Assembly: GCA_903875225.1 (NCBI GenBank)
Contig: CAIQVJ010000026.1
Span: 1-34,587 of the forward strand
DNA from: an uncultured Pseudomonadota bacterium
GTDB lineage: Bacteria; Myxococcota_A; UBA796; SXON01
Length of the DNA: 34,587 nucleotides
Direction: 5' to 3'
Shown: one piece after another, positions 25,125-32,081 of the stretch
Layout of the letters: each line of letters starts with the position of its first letter
How positions within the stretch are numbered: position 1 is the stretch's first letter
Program-made: the position numbers and the translations under genes
Notes under the pieces: generated by a model
Told to the model about the DNA's origin: nothing
The model's input: only the letters and a program-made list of their open reading frames with translations
Database searches by the model: none

Positions 25125-25694
25125 CTACGTGAGCCGGATCCGGTAGTGGTTGCCGGCTCCGCCCGTGTCCTTCTTCTTGCTGTCGAGCCCCATCTGGGCC
25201 TTCGCCATCCAGTCCTTGAACACCTCGTTGTCCGGCTCGAAGGTGAGCGCGAACTGGATCTGCATCTTGCACCCGGTGAAATCCCGGGCCTCCCAGCACT
25301 GCAGGGCCATCTTCCAGTACTTTTCACCCTTCGGCGTGCGTGCGGCCTTCGACGGGTCGCGAACGGACTCTGCGGTCCGGCGCGCATCTTCGTCCTCACG
25401 TCCCTTGCCGGAGTTCAGGCTCTGATCGTAGAGCGCGCGCAGATCGGGATCACGAAGCACGCGATACGCCTCGTTTATGGCCTTGAACACCTCGTTCGCG
25501 AGCTGTTTGAGCTCCGTGCTGGCGCCCGCGCTCACACGATCCGGGTGTAGCCGGCGGCTCTCGTTGCGAAAGCCGGCGTCCACCTCGTCCTGGGCGCAGC
25601 CGGGCGTGAGCCCGAGCAGGTGGTAGTGGGAGAGCTCGGGGAGGAGGCTCTGGATGGCTTCCACTTCGAACCGGGTGCGTAGTCTCGGGTCCAT
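25125..25694 (-). CDS. J-domain protein with TPR-like C-terminus
   Basis: A 189-residue protein. Residues about 22-91 form a J domain (HYHLLGLTPGC, HPD at 50-52, INEAYRVLRDPDLRALYD), which stimulates ATP hydrolysis by Hsp70. There is no Gly/Phe region or zinc finger, so it is not a general DnaJ. Residues about 123-168 (KYWKMALQCW...IQFALTFEPDN) resemble a tetratricopeptide repeat and may bind a client. The C-terminus is basic. It starts 11 bases after the Hsp70 stop, with GAGG as ribosome site, so the pair is probably a dedicated chaperone couple. Confidence 0.88.
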   Translation of the reverse strand: MDPRLRTRFEVEAIQSLLPELSHYHLLGLTPGCAQDEVDAGFRNESRRLHPDRVSAGASTELKQLANEVFKAINEAYRVLRDPDLRALYDQSLNSGKGREDEDARRTAESVRDPSKAARTPKGEKYWKMALQCWEARDFTGCKMQIQFALTFEPDNEVFKDWMAKAQMGLDSKKKDTGGAGNHYRIRLT

Positions 25695-25705
25695 GCGAAG
25701 ATCCT

Positions 25706-27283
25706 CTATGCGGGCGTGATGTCAGAGGCGTTGAGCGTGTCCAACTGGGCCTCGCGGACCTCCTCGGGCGACATGCCACCGCGCGCCTCGATGCGAATGC
25801 TCGCCTCCTTGGCCAGCTTGTCGTCGACCGCGCGCACCTGCACGATGCCGTCGACGTCGATGCTGAACGTGACGCGCACGCGGACCTGCCCCCGAGGCAT
25901 CGGGGGCACATCGAGCACGAATTGTCCGAGGAGCTCGTTCATGTCCGCGTGCCGGCCCTCACCCTGGTAGACGGCGATGCGGACCTCGGTCTGCTGATCG
26001 ACCGCGGTGTGGAAGACCTTGGACTGCTCGGTCGGGATCGGGGTATTGTGAGGGATCAGCACGTCGCAGTGCCCGCCCATCGTCCGAATCGAGAGTGACT
26101 GGGGCGTCACGTCGAGCAGTACGGTGGGAGAGGTCATGGCGTCCGTGGACGTGAGCATGTGGGCCTGGATGGCTGCGCCCACCGCGACCGCCTCGTCCGG
26201 GTTGACCGACGTGTCCGGCATGCGACCAAAGAGGTGCTGCGCCGCCTCCCGCACCAGCGGGTACCTCGTCATACCCCCGACGAGCAGCACAGCGTCGATG
26301 TGCCGCATGTTCATCTTCGCGCTCCTCATCGTCTCTTCGCAGATCAGCAGCGTGCGCTGCACCAGCGGCAACACCCAGCGCGCGTACGTGTGCCGGTTGA
26401 GCGTGTAGGTGAAGGCGTGGTCGACTCCCTGCACCGTCCGCCAGGCCGTGGGCAGGTCAATCAGCACCTCCTCGGACTCGGAGAGCGCGATCTTCGCCAT
26501 CTCCGCCGCCTCACGCATCCGCATCCGCACCGTGCGGTTGTCGGCGAAGCTCTGCTTGACCTGGGCCTCGAACATCCGCACCAGCTCGTCGGCGCAGAGA
26601 TTGTCGAAGTCGTCACCGCCCAGCAACGTGTCCCCCGCCGTGGCGATGACCTCGTACAGATCCCCATCCACCCGGAGGATCGACACATCGAACGTCCCGC
26701 CTCCGAGATCGTAGACGACGATGCGCTTCTTCTGCGCCCGGCCATAGCCGTAGGCGAGCGCGGCTGCCGTCGGCTCGTTCAGGATGCGCAGGCATTCGAG
26801 CCCGGCGATCTGGGCGGCGTCGCGCGTGGCCTGGCGCTGCGGATCGTTGAAGTACGCGGGGACGGTGATCACCGCCTTGTCCACGACCTCACCCAGCTGC
26901 GCCTCCGCGATCCGCTTCATGTGCGCGAGCACGTGGCCGGAGATCTCCTCGGGCGCGTACGCCTTGCCGTGCACGCGAAAGCGTGGATCTCCACTGTCCC
27001 CGCGGAACACGCCGAAGGCGCTGCGCGCCTTCATCCGCTGCACTTCGGCGTCCTCGAAATTGCGGCCGATCAGCCTTTTCGCTGACATGACCGTACTCTC
27101 GGGGGCGTGCAGGAGCTGCTTCTTCGCGCGGTGCCCGACAATCACGCTTCGCGTACCAAAAGCCACCACGGAGGGCTGCGTGTGGCGCCCTTCGGAGTCC
27201 ACGCACACGATGACCTCGCCGTTGCGAACGCAAGCTACGCACGAGTTCGAAGTACCGAGATCGATGCCGACGGCGAGGCCCAT
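25706..27283 (-). CDS. Lidless Hsp70 (DnaK-like) protein
   Basis: A 525-residue Hsp70, about 110 residues shorter than DnaK. The nucleotide-binding domain (about 4-377) is intact: IDLGTSNS, VPAYFND, ILNEPTAAALAYG, VYDLGGGTFDVS, LLVGGMTRYP. The linker LLDVTPQSLSI (389-399) leads to a beta-type substrate domain (about 395-501, ending IEARGGMS). The helical lid and EEVD-like tail are missing: the protein stops about 24 residues after the beta domain. It would bind peptides without lid closure. A GGAGGT site precedes the ATG, so the shortening is at the C-terminus and not from a wrong start. Housekeeping DnaK is presumably elsewhere. Confidence 0.93.
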   Translation of the reverse strand: MGLAVGIDLGTSNSCVACVRNGEVIVCVDSEGRHTQPSVVAFGTRSVIVGHRAKKQLLHAPESTVMSAKRLIGRNFEDAEVQRMKARSAFGVFRGDSGDPRFRVHGKAYAPEEISGHVLAHMKRIAEAQLGEVVDKAVITVPAYFNDPQRQATRDAAQIAGLECLRILNEPTAAALAYGYGRAQKKRIVVYDLGGGTFDVSILRVDGDLYEVIATAGDTLLGGDDFDNLCADELVRMFEAQVKQSFADNRTVRMRMREAAEMAKIALSESEEVLIDLPTAWRTVQGVDHAFTYTLNRHTYARWVLPLVQRTLLICEETMRSAKMNMRHIDAVLLVGGMTRYPLVREAAQHLFGRMPDTSVNPDEAVAVGAAIQAHMLTSTDAMTSPTVLLDVTPQSLSIRTMGGHCDVLIPHNTPIPTEQSKVFHTAVDQQTEVRIAVYQGEGRHADMNELLGQFVLDVPPMPRGQVRVRVTFSIDVDGIVQVRAVDDKLAKEASIRIEARGGMSPEEVREAQLDTLNASDITPA

Positions 27284-27290
27284 GAGGCAT

Positions 27291-27296
27291 ACCTCC
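27291..27296 (-). promoter_or_regulatory. Strong ribosome site of the Hsp70 gene
   Basis: GGAGGT on the minus strand is seven bases before the ATG at 27283. It decides against the longer in-frame start at 27382. Confidence 0.75.
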
Positions 27297-27329
27297 AATT
27301 GACCTATATCGTGCCGCCGCGTGCCCGGA

Positions 27330-28238
27330 TCACTGCAACGTAAACGGTGCGGCCTCCCCCCGACGTACGGCCTGGACGGCATCGACGATCCCCCGGGCGA
27401 TGGCCTCGTCGAGCCCGGGATGCCAGCCAGCGGCGTGCGGAGTCACGATGCAGCGCGGGCCCACGAACCGGGCCAGATCGACAGGGGGTTCGCTCGGGAA
27501 CACGTCGAGCGCCAGGCCCGCGAGGTGCCCGGACTCCAGACTACGGAGCGCAGCGCCGACGTCCACCAGCCCGCCCCGGGCCGTGTTGACGAGCACCGAG
27601 CCGCGACGCATCGCCATCAACCGCTCGACGCTCAGGAGGTTCCGGCTCTCGGGCGTGAGCTCGCTGTGCAACGTGACGACGTCCGACTGTTCGACGAGCT
27701 CATCGATGGGAACCGAGTCGGGCAGGATCGGGTCGCACCGCAGCACCCGCGCCCCGAGCGACTCCAGAGAACGCGCCATCACGCTCCCGATGACGCCGTG
27801 GCCGACCACCCCCACGGTGCCCAGGAGCGTGGGGTTCCAGGCCGGCAGCTCGGACCGGTCCCAGTGACCCCGACCCGCGGGCTCCTGCAGAGCCCCGAGG
27901 CGTCGGGTGAGCGAGAGGATCATCCCGAGCGCTGTCTGCACGACGGCATCGCGCCGCGCGAGCGGGAGTCGGGCACACGGGATGCCGACCTCGGCGAGGG
28001 CCTTCACGTCTACATGATCGAACCCGGAGGTGGTCGTCAGAACCAGGCGCGCCCGCCTGAGTCGCGGGACATGCTCGCGGAGTACGGGTTGCCGGCTCGG
28101 CACCACGACCACGTCGGCGACCTCCAGCGGAGCGCCCTCCCCGAGCGCCGTCACGACCTCCACCCCGCCCAGCAGATCGCCCCAGGGCAACTGCCGTTCA
28201 TACTCCGCACGGCCCCACAGCAGGACGTTGAAAGCCAT
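27330..28238 (-). CDS. D-isomer-specific 2-hydroxyacid dehydrogenase
   Basis: A 302-residue NAD-dependent dehydrogenase that would interconvert a 2-hydroxyacid and a 2-ketoacid in the cytoplasm. The nucleotide-binding motif GHGVIG is at 146-151. The catalytic triad positions are present: Arg221 in NTARGG, Glu250 in DVFPSEPP and His268 in TPHAAGW. The length is slightly below the family norm of about 310-330, mainly in the N-terminal substrate domain. The substrate is not decided. The ATG at 28238 shares a base with the stop of the membrane-protein gene (TGATG). The Hsp70 gene follows after 46 bases. Confidence 0.9.
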   Translation of the reverse strand: MAFNVLLWGRAEYERQLPWGDLLGGVEVVTALGEGAPLEVADVVVVPSRQPVLREHVPRLRRARLVLTTTSGFDHVDVKALAEVGIPCARLPLARRDAVVQTALGMILSLTRRLGALQEPAGRGHWDRSELPAWNPTLLGTVGVVGHGVIGSVMARSLESLGARVLRCDPILPDSVPIDELVEQSDVVTLHSELTPESRNLLSVERLMAMRRGSVLVNTARGGLVDVGAALRSLESGHLAGLALDVFPSEPPVDLARFVGPRCIVTPHAAGWHPGLDEAIARGIVDAVQAVRRGEAAPFTLQ

Positions 28239-28744
28239 CAATGCCTCCGTTGGCGCAAGGCGACCCACACGCTCAGGATCCCCGCGACCGTCCCGGCCGG
28301 CACGAAGATCCGCCAGTCCGAGTACCAGATGAAGGCACCCCACTTGAACGCGTCCATCCTGCTGTTCTGGGAGTCGTTCGGCCACACCAGCAGGGACAGG
28401 ATGGTACCCGTGGGACCGATCAGGATGCCGGTGATGGCGCCCTGCAGCCCGCGCACCCACAGCCGGGTTCGGCTCTCGACCGCGAGGCCCGCGGGTCGAC
28501 CCGCGAGCGCGCTGGCTCGGCCGGGGACCATGCCGGCACACAACACCGGGGCCCAGATCACCCCCGCGAACGCCCCGACAAAGGGTGCGCGCACCGCGTA
28601 GTAGTGAAAGAACGCGTCCCCGAAGGACCGGTGCAGATCGAGCATTCCCCACACCGCGCTGGTCACCCACGCCACCACCGCCCAGAGCAGCGCGAGCAGC
28701 AGGAACTGACGGAGGGACGGCACTCCGGAGAGCTTAGCCTGCAT
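28238..28744 (-). CDS. Hypothetical four-helix membrane protein
   Basis: A 168-residue protein with four hydrophobic segments (about 13-34, 54-73, 97-120 and 146-163) and a basic C-terminus (ALRQRRH). It has no recognised domain. A Gly/Pro-rich stretch near 101-115 (GAITGILIGPTGT) lies in the third segment. The start at ATG 28744 is chosen because the hydrophobic segment follows directly; the GTG at 28720 is possible, and the frame is open further to 28858, which would overlap the divergent flavoprotein gene. It is translationally coupled to the dehydrogenase gene. Confidence 0.65.
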   Translation of the reverse strand: MQAKLSGVPSLRQFLLLALLWAVVAWVTSAVWGMLDLHRSFGDAFFHYYAVRAPFVGAFAGVIWAPVLCAGMVPGRASALAGRPAGLAVESRTRLWVRGLQGAITGILIGPTGTILSLLVWPNDSQNSRMDAFKWGAFIWYSDWRIFVPAGTVAGILSVWVALRQRRH

Positions 28745-28790
28745 CGCCCTTTGGGGGCCGCTCGCGGCGCACTTTGGGTTAGTCGGCGGC

Positions 28791-30050
28791 ATGCCTGAAA
28801 CGCCTCCCGGAGTCCTTGGAGCCCGTCCCCGGGCGGTCGTGCTGGGCGCAGGAATCACCGGAGGGCTCGTCGCCTGGCGGCTTCAGCGCGCCGGGTGGCA
28901 GGTCACCGTGCTCGAGGCGGCGCACGTGGGCGCGGGCTCGTCGTCGCGCACGGCTGCGGGCATCCGGCAGCAATTCTCCACCCCCGAGTCCGTCGTGGGG
29001 ATGCGGTTCTCCGTGGACTTCTACCGACGCTTTCCCGAGATCGTCGGCGGGACCGACGTACCGATCGTGCAGAACGGCTACCTGTTCCTGCACGCGCTCG
29101 AGGAGGCGTGGGGGACAGCCCGCTCCCGGGTGGGCATGCAGGTCGCATGCGGGCTCACGGAGGTCGTGGCCCTCGACCAGAAGGAGCTGGTCTCGCGCTT
29201 TCCATGGGTCGAGCCGCACGCCGTGCTCGGGGGCACCTACTGCCCGACGGACGGCTTCCTGCACCCGGAGACCGTCTACAACGAGGCCATCGCCGCAGCG
29301 CGACGCCTGGGTGCCGAGGTGCTCGTGGGTACCCCGGCGCTGTCCACGAGCCGGGTGGGCGACCGCGTGACAGGCGTGCGCACGGCCGAGCGCGAGCATC
29401 CCGCCGACCTGGTGGTGGACTGCACGAACGCCTTCGATGCCGCGTTGCAGTCGCGGCTCGGGTTCACCGAGCTGCCGATCGCGCCGCTCAAGCGCTACCT
29501 CTGGTTCATCCAGCGCGACGGCTCCGTCTTCTCGGGCCCGGCGGGCGAGCGGGCATTCGGCGCCATGCCGCTGGTGATCGCACCCTCCGGGGCCTATTGT
29601 CGGCCCGAGAACACCGGGAGCCTGCTCTGTGGCTGGGCCCACCCCACGCGACCCGAGCCCGGGTTCACCTTCGAGGACCAGGACCGCATCGAGCCCGCGT
29701 TCTTCCACAAGACCGGCCCGGACAGCTTCGGCTTCGAGACCTGGGCGAGCCTGGCCGAGGTCGTCCCGGGGATCGGTGAATTCGCCGGCATCACGGCCAC
29801 CACGTGCGGGTACTACGGCACCACGCCGGACCACAACCCGTTCCTGGACCGCGATCCGGCCCTCAGCAACGTGATCCGCGCCGTGGGGTTCTCCGGGCAC
29901 GGCGCGATGTTCGGTCCGTTTTCCGCGCTGGTGGTCGAAGCGTTGGCCACCCAGGGGCGCCCGGACCGGATCCAGGTCCTCGACCGCGAGATCCCGCTCC
30001 ACGCCTTCCGCATCGGGCGGGACCTCGGGCACGAGGCGATGGTGATTTGA
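28791..30050 (+). CDS. DAO-family FAD-dependent oxidoreductase
   Basis: A 419-residue flavoprotein of the D-amino-acid/sarcosine/glycine oxidase type. An N-terminal FAD-binding motif GAGITG (19-24) is followed by the SSRTAAGIRQQFS segment (50-63) typical of this family. YCPTDGFLHPETVYNEA (148-164) and the C-terminal YGTTPDHNPFL...VGFSGHGAMFGP bind FAD and substrate. It would oxidise an N-methyl or amino-acid substrate, with electrons going to oxygen or a quinone. The closest style is sarcosine oxidase beta or FOXRED1, but no substrate is certain. There is no signal peptide. Its TGA overlaps the TTG start of the NDH-2-like gene by three bases. Confidence 0.88.
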   Translation: MPETPPGVLGARPRAVVLGAGITGGLVAWRLQRAGWQVTVLEAAHVGAGSSSRTAAGIRQQFSTPESVVGMRFSVDFYRRFPEIVGGTDVPIVQNGYLFLHALEEAWGTARSRVGMQVACGLTEVVALDQKELVSRFPWVEPHAVLGGTYCPTDGFLHPETVYNEAIAAARRLGAEVLVGTPALSTSRVGDRVTGVRTAEREHPADLVVDCTNAFDAALQSRLGFTELPIAPLKRYLWFIQRDGSVFSGPAGERAFGAMPLVIAPSGAYCRPENTGSLLCGWAHPTRPEPGFTFEDQDRIEPAFFHKTGPDSFGFETWASLAEVVPGIGEFAGITATTCGYYGTTPDHNPFLDRDPALSNVIRAVGFSGHGAMFGPFSALVVEALATQGRPDRIQVLDREIPLHAFRIGRDLGHEAMVI

Positions 30051-31327
30051 CCACGCAGGTCGTGATCATCGGCGGCGGCTTCGGCGGGCTCGAGGCCTGC
30101 AAGGCGCTGGCTCCGGCCATCCGGAACGGACGGCTCTCGGTGACCCTCGTGGACAAGGAGAACTTCTTCCAGTTCAATCCCCTGCTGCCCGGGGTCGCGA
30201 CCGGGGCGGTGGAGACCCGTCACATCGTGTACCCGCTCCGTCGCGTCTGCCAGGAGCTCGGCATCCGGTTCGTCCGGAACAAGGTCCGAACCGTGGACGG
30301 TGACCGCCGCATCCTGCACCTGCACAACGAGCTCACGCTCCCCTACGACCGGCTCATCATCGCCGCGGGCTCGGCCACCAACTACTACGGCATCCCTGGG
30401 GCCCGAGAGAACGCCTTCCCCTTCAAGACCCTCATGGACGCGATCCGGCTCCGGGCGCAAGTCGTGGAGATGTGGGAGCTGGCGGACCAGGCGACTGATC
30501 TCGCCACGCGGCGCCGGCTCCTCACGTTCGTCATCGCCGGGGGCGGAATCACCGGTGTCGAGGTGTGCAGCGAGCTCCTGCACATGTTCACCAGCACGAT
30601 GGCGCGGCTCTACCCCTCCGTGCCCCAGAACCTCGTGAACGTGCACCTCGTCGAGGCCGGCGAGCGCCTCCTGGGAGGGTTGCGCCAGGAGCACTCGGAT
30701 GTCGCGCTGGCGCACCTGCGCCGCGTCGGCGTCACGGTGGTCCTGCACCGGAAGGTCACCGCAGTGGACGCGGCGAACGTGACCCTCGACGACGGCACGG
30801 TCATCCCGGCGCACACCCTGGTGTGGACCACCGGGATTCGCGGGCCGAGCCTGGAATCGCCCTGGCCCTGGCCGCTCGGAAGGGCCGGCAAGCTCACGGT
30901 CGACACCGGTTGCAGGGTCGCCGACGGCGTCTGGGCGGTGGGGGACGCCGCGGACTGCGTGGACGAGACCGGCACGCCGGTGCCCGCCGTGGCCCAGGGC
31001 GCGATGCAGATGGGCCGCCTCGCTGCAACCAACCTCCTGTCCGAGCTCGACGGCCACCCGACCACCGCGTTGAGGTACCGGGATCTGGGGTACTTCGTCG
31101 GACTGGGCAAGCACTCCACCGTGGCGAGCATGATGGGCGTGCCTGTCTCGGGCGTGCTGGCGTGGTATCTCTGGGCGCTCGTCTACCTCGTGAAGATGGT
31201 CGGCTTCCGCAAGCAGGTCGAGGTGGCGACCGACATGATCAAGTCGATCTTCGTGGACCACGACACGAGCCAGATCCATGAACGTCGCCGGATGCTCCGG
31301 GACGTCGACATGGAGCCGAGGCTGTAG
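30047..31327 (+). CDS. NDH-2-like NAD(P)H:quinone oxidoreductase
   Basis: A 426-residue two-dinucleotide-domain flavoprotein. The FAD motif IIGGGFGGLEA is at 7-17, the NAD motif VIAGGGITGVE at 162-172, and the family's VWAVGDAADC near 300 binds FAD. Near the C-terminus, AWYLWALVYLVKMVGF is an amphipathic or hydrophobic stretch that anchors NDH-2 to the inner membrane. It would pass electrons from NADH to quinone without pumping protons. The only usable start is TTG at 30047, sharing TTGA with the upstream stop. A longer in-frame open region to 29804 is antisense-free but overlaps the flavoprotein and lacks family sequence. Confidence 0.88.
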   Translation: MTTQVVIIGGGFGGLEACKALAPAIRNGRLSVTLVDKENFFQFNPLLPGVATGAVETRHIVYPLRRVCQELGIRFVRNKVRTVDGDRRILHLHNELTLPYDRLIIAAGSATNYYGIPGARENAFPFKTLMDAIRLRAQVVEMWELADQATDLATRRRLLTFVIAGGGITGVEVCSELLHMFTSTMARLYPSVPQNLVNVHLVEAGERLLGGLRQEHSDVALAHLRRVGVTVVLHRKVTAVDAANVTLDDGTVIPAHTLVWTTGIRGPSLESPWPWPLGRAGKLTVDTGCRVADGVWAVGDAADCVDETGTPVPAVAQGAMQMGRLAATNLLSELDGHPTTALRYRDLGYFVGLGKHSTVASMMGVPVSGVLAWYLWALVYLVKMVGFRKQVEVATDMIKSIFVDHDTSQIHERRRMLRDVDMEPRL

Positions 31328-31353
31328 ACGGGGGTCCGGACCCGAGCCGTCGG

Positions 31354-31393
31354 CCCTCCACCGGGCGGAGGGACCCCGCGCTCCCACGCGGGG
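31354..31393. terminator. Two tandem hairpins between convergent genes
   Basis: CCCTCC/GGAGGG (31354-31359 with 31367-31372) and CCCCGCG/CGCGGGG (31374-31380 with 31387-31393) lie back to back in the 88-base gap between the NDH-2-like and ssb stops. There is no T-tract; a role in bidirectional termination is inferred. Confidence 0.5.
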
Positions 31394-31415
31394 CCCCCGA
31401 CGCCCGGGCGGGCGC

Positions 31416-31850
31416 TCAGAACGGCAACTCGACCTGATCGCTGGCCTCCGGCGCCGCGTCCACATCGAGGCCGAGCGGCTGCGGAGGCGCCTCGCTCGCG
31501 CCCTCGCCGACTTCACGACGCGTGCGCGAGTGCAGCGCCGCGACCCGGTCGACGACGATGTTCACCTCGTGCTGGGTCTTTCCAGCTGCATCCTCCCACT
31601 TCCGCGGCCGCAGGACGCAGTCCACGGCGAGCAGGTCGCCCTTGCGCGCGAAGCGTCCCAGGAAGTCGGCGGTGCGGTCGAACGCGACCACGCGGTGCCA
31701 GTCGGTGGCCTCGACCCAGTTTCCGTCGACCTTCCGCGCGTTGTTGGTGGCGATCGAGACGCGGAGCACACGCTTTCCGCTGGCGGTGGAGCGCACCTCG
31801 GGGTCCTGCCCGACGTGGCCGATGAGGATGACACGGTTCATTCCATTCAT
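31416..31850 (-). CDS. ssb: Single-stranded DNA-binding protein
   Basis: A 144-residue SSB. The OB fold (about 4-107) has the family pattern: MNRVILIGHVGQDPEVR, SIATN, TDWHRVVAF, ADFLGRFARKGD and the late VNIVVDRVA. The linker is short (about 30 residues), and the end QVELPF is a modest form of the acidic Pro-Phe tip that binds partner proteins. It would coat single-stranded DNA in replication and repair. The ATG at 31850 is used; the ATG at 31841 (MNRVI) is equally plausible. It could be a second, accessory SSB because linker and tip are less acidic than usual. Confidence 0.92.
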   Translation of the reverse strand: MNGMNRVILIGHVGQDPEVRSTASGKRVLRVSIATNNARKVDGNWVEATDWHRVVAFDRTADFLGRFARKGDLLAVDCVLRPRKWEDAAGKTQHEVNIVVDRVAALHSRTRREVGEGASEAPPQPLGLDVDAAPEASDQVELPF

Positions 31851-32081
31851 GATGATGACTCTCTTTGTGATGGTGGATGCTGGGCTCCATGCCCGGCGCC
31901 GGGGCTCTGTGCACCGGTTGTGCCACCGTGTTTTCAATGACTTGGACCAAGCCGGCCAGCCGCGGTCCGTCACACCTGTCGAACCGCCGACGGACGTTCG
32001 CCGTCAACCCCCCTCCCGGTGAACCCCGGAACCCTCCGCGGTCCTTCCCCGGCCCCCGGCTTCGGGATAGCGCGCGCGGGC

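Noticed and set aside
29813..31516. 567-codon minus-strand frame opposite the flavoprotein and NDH-2 genes
   Set aside because: Antisense shadow; both sense proteins have complete cofactor motifs.
31851..32081. Heat-shock operator before lon
   Set aside because: No CIRCE-type inverted repeat was found; only a short CTTGG-A-CCAAG symmetry at 31941-31951, too small to call.
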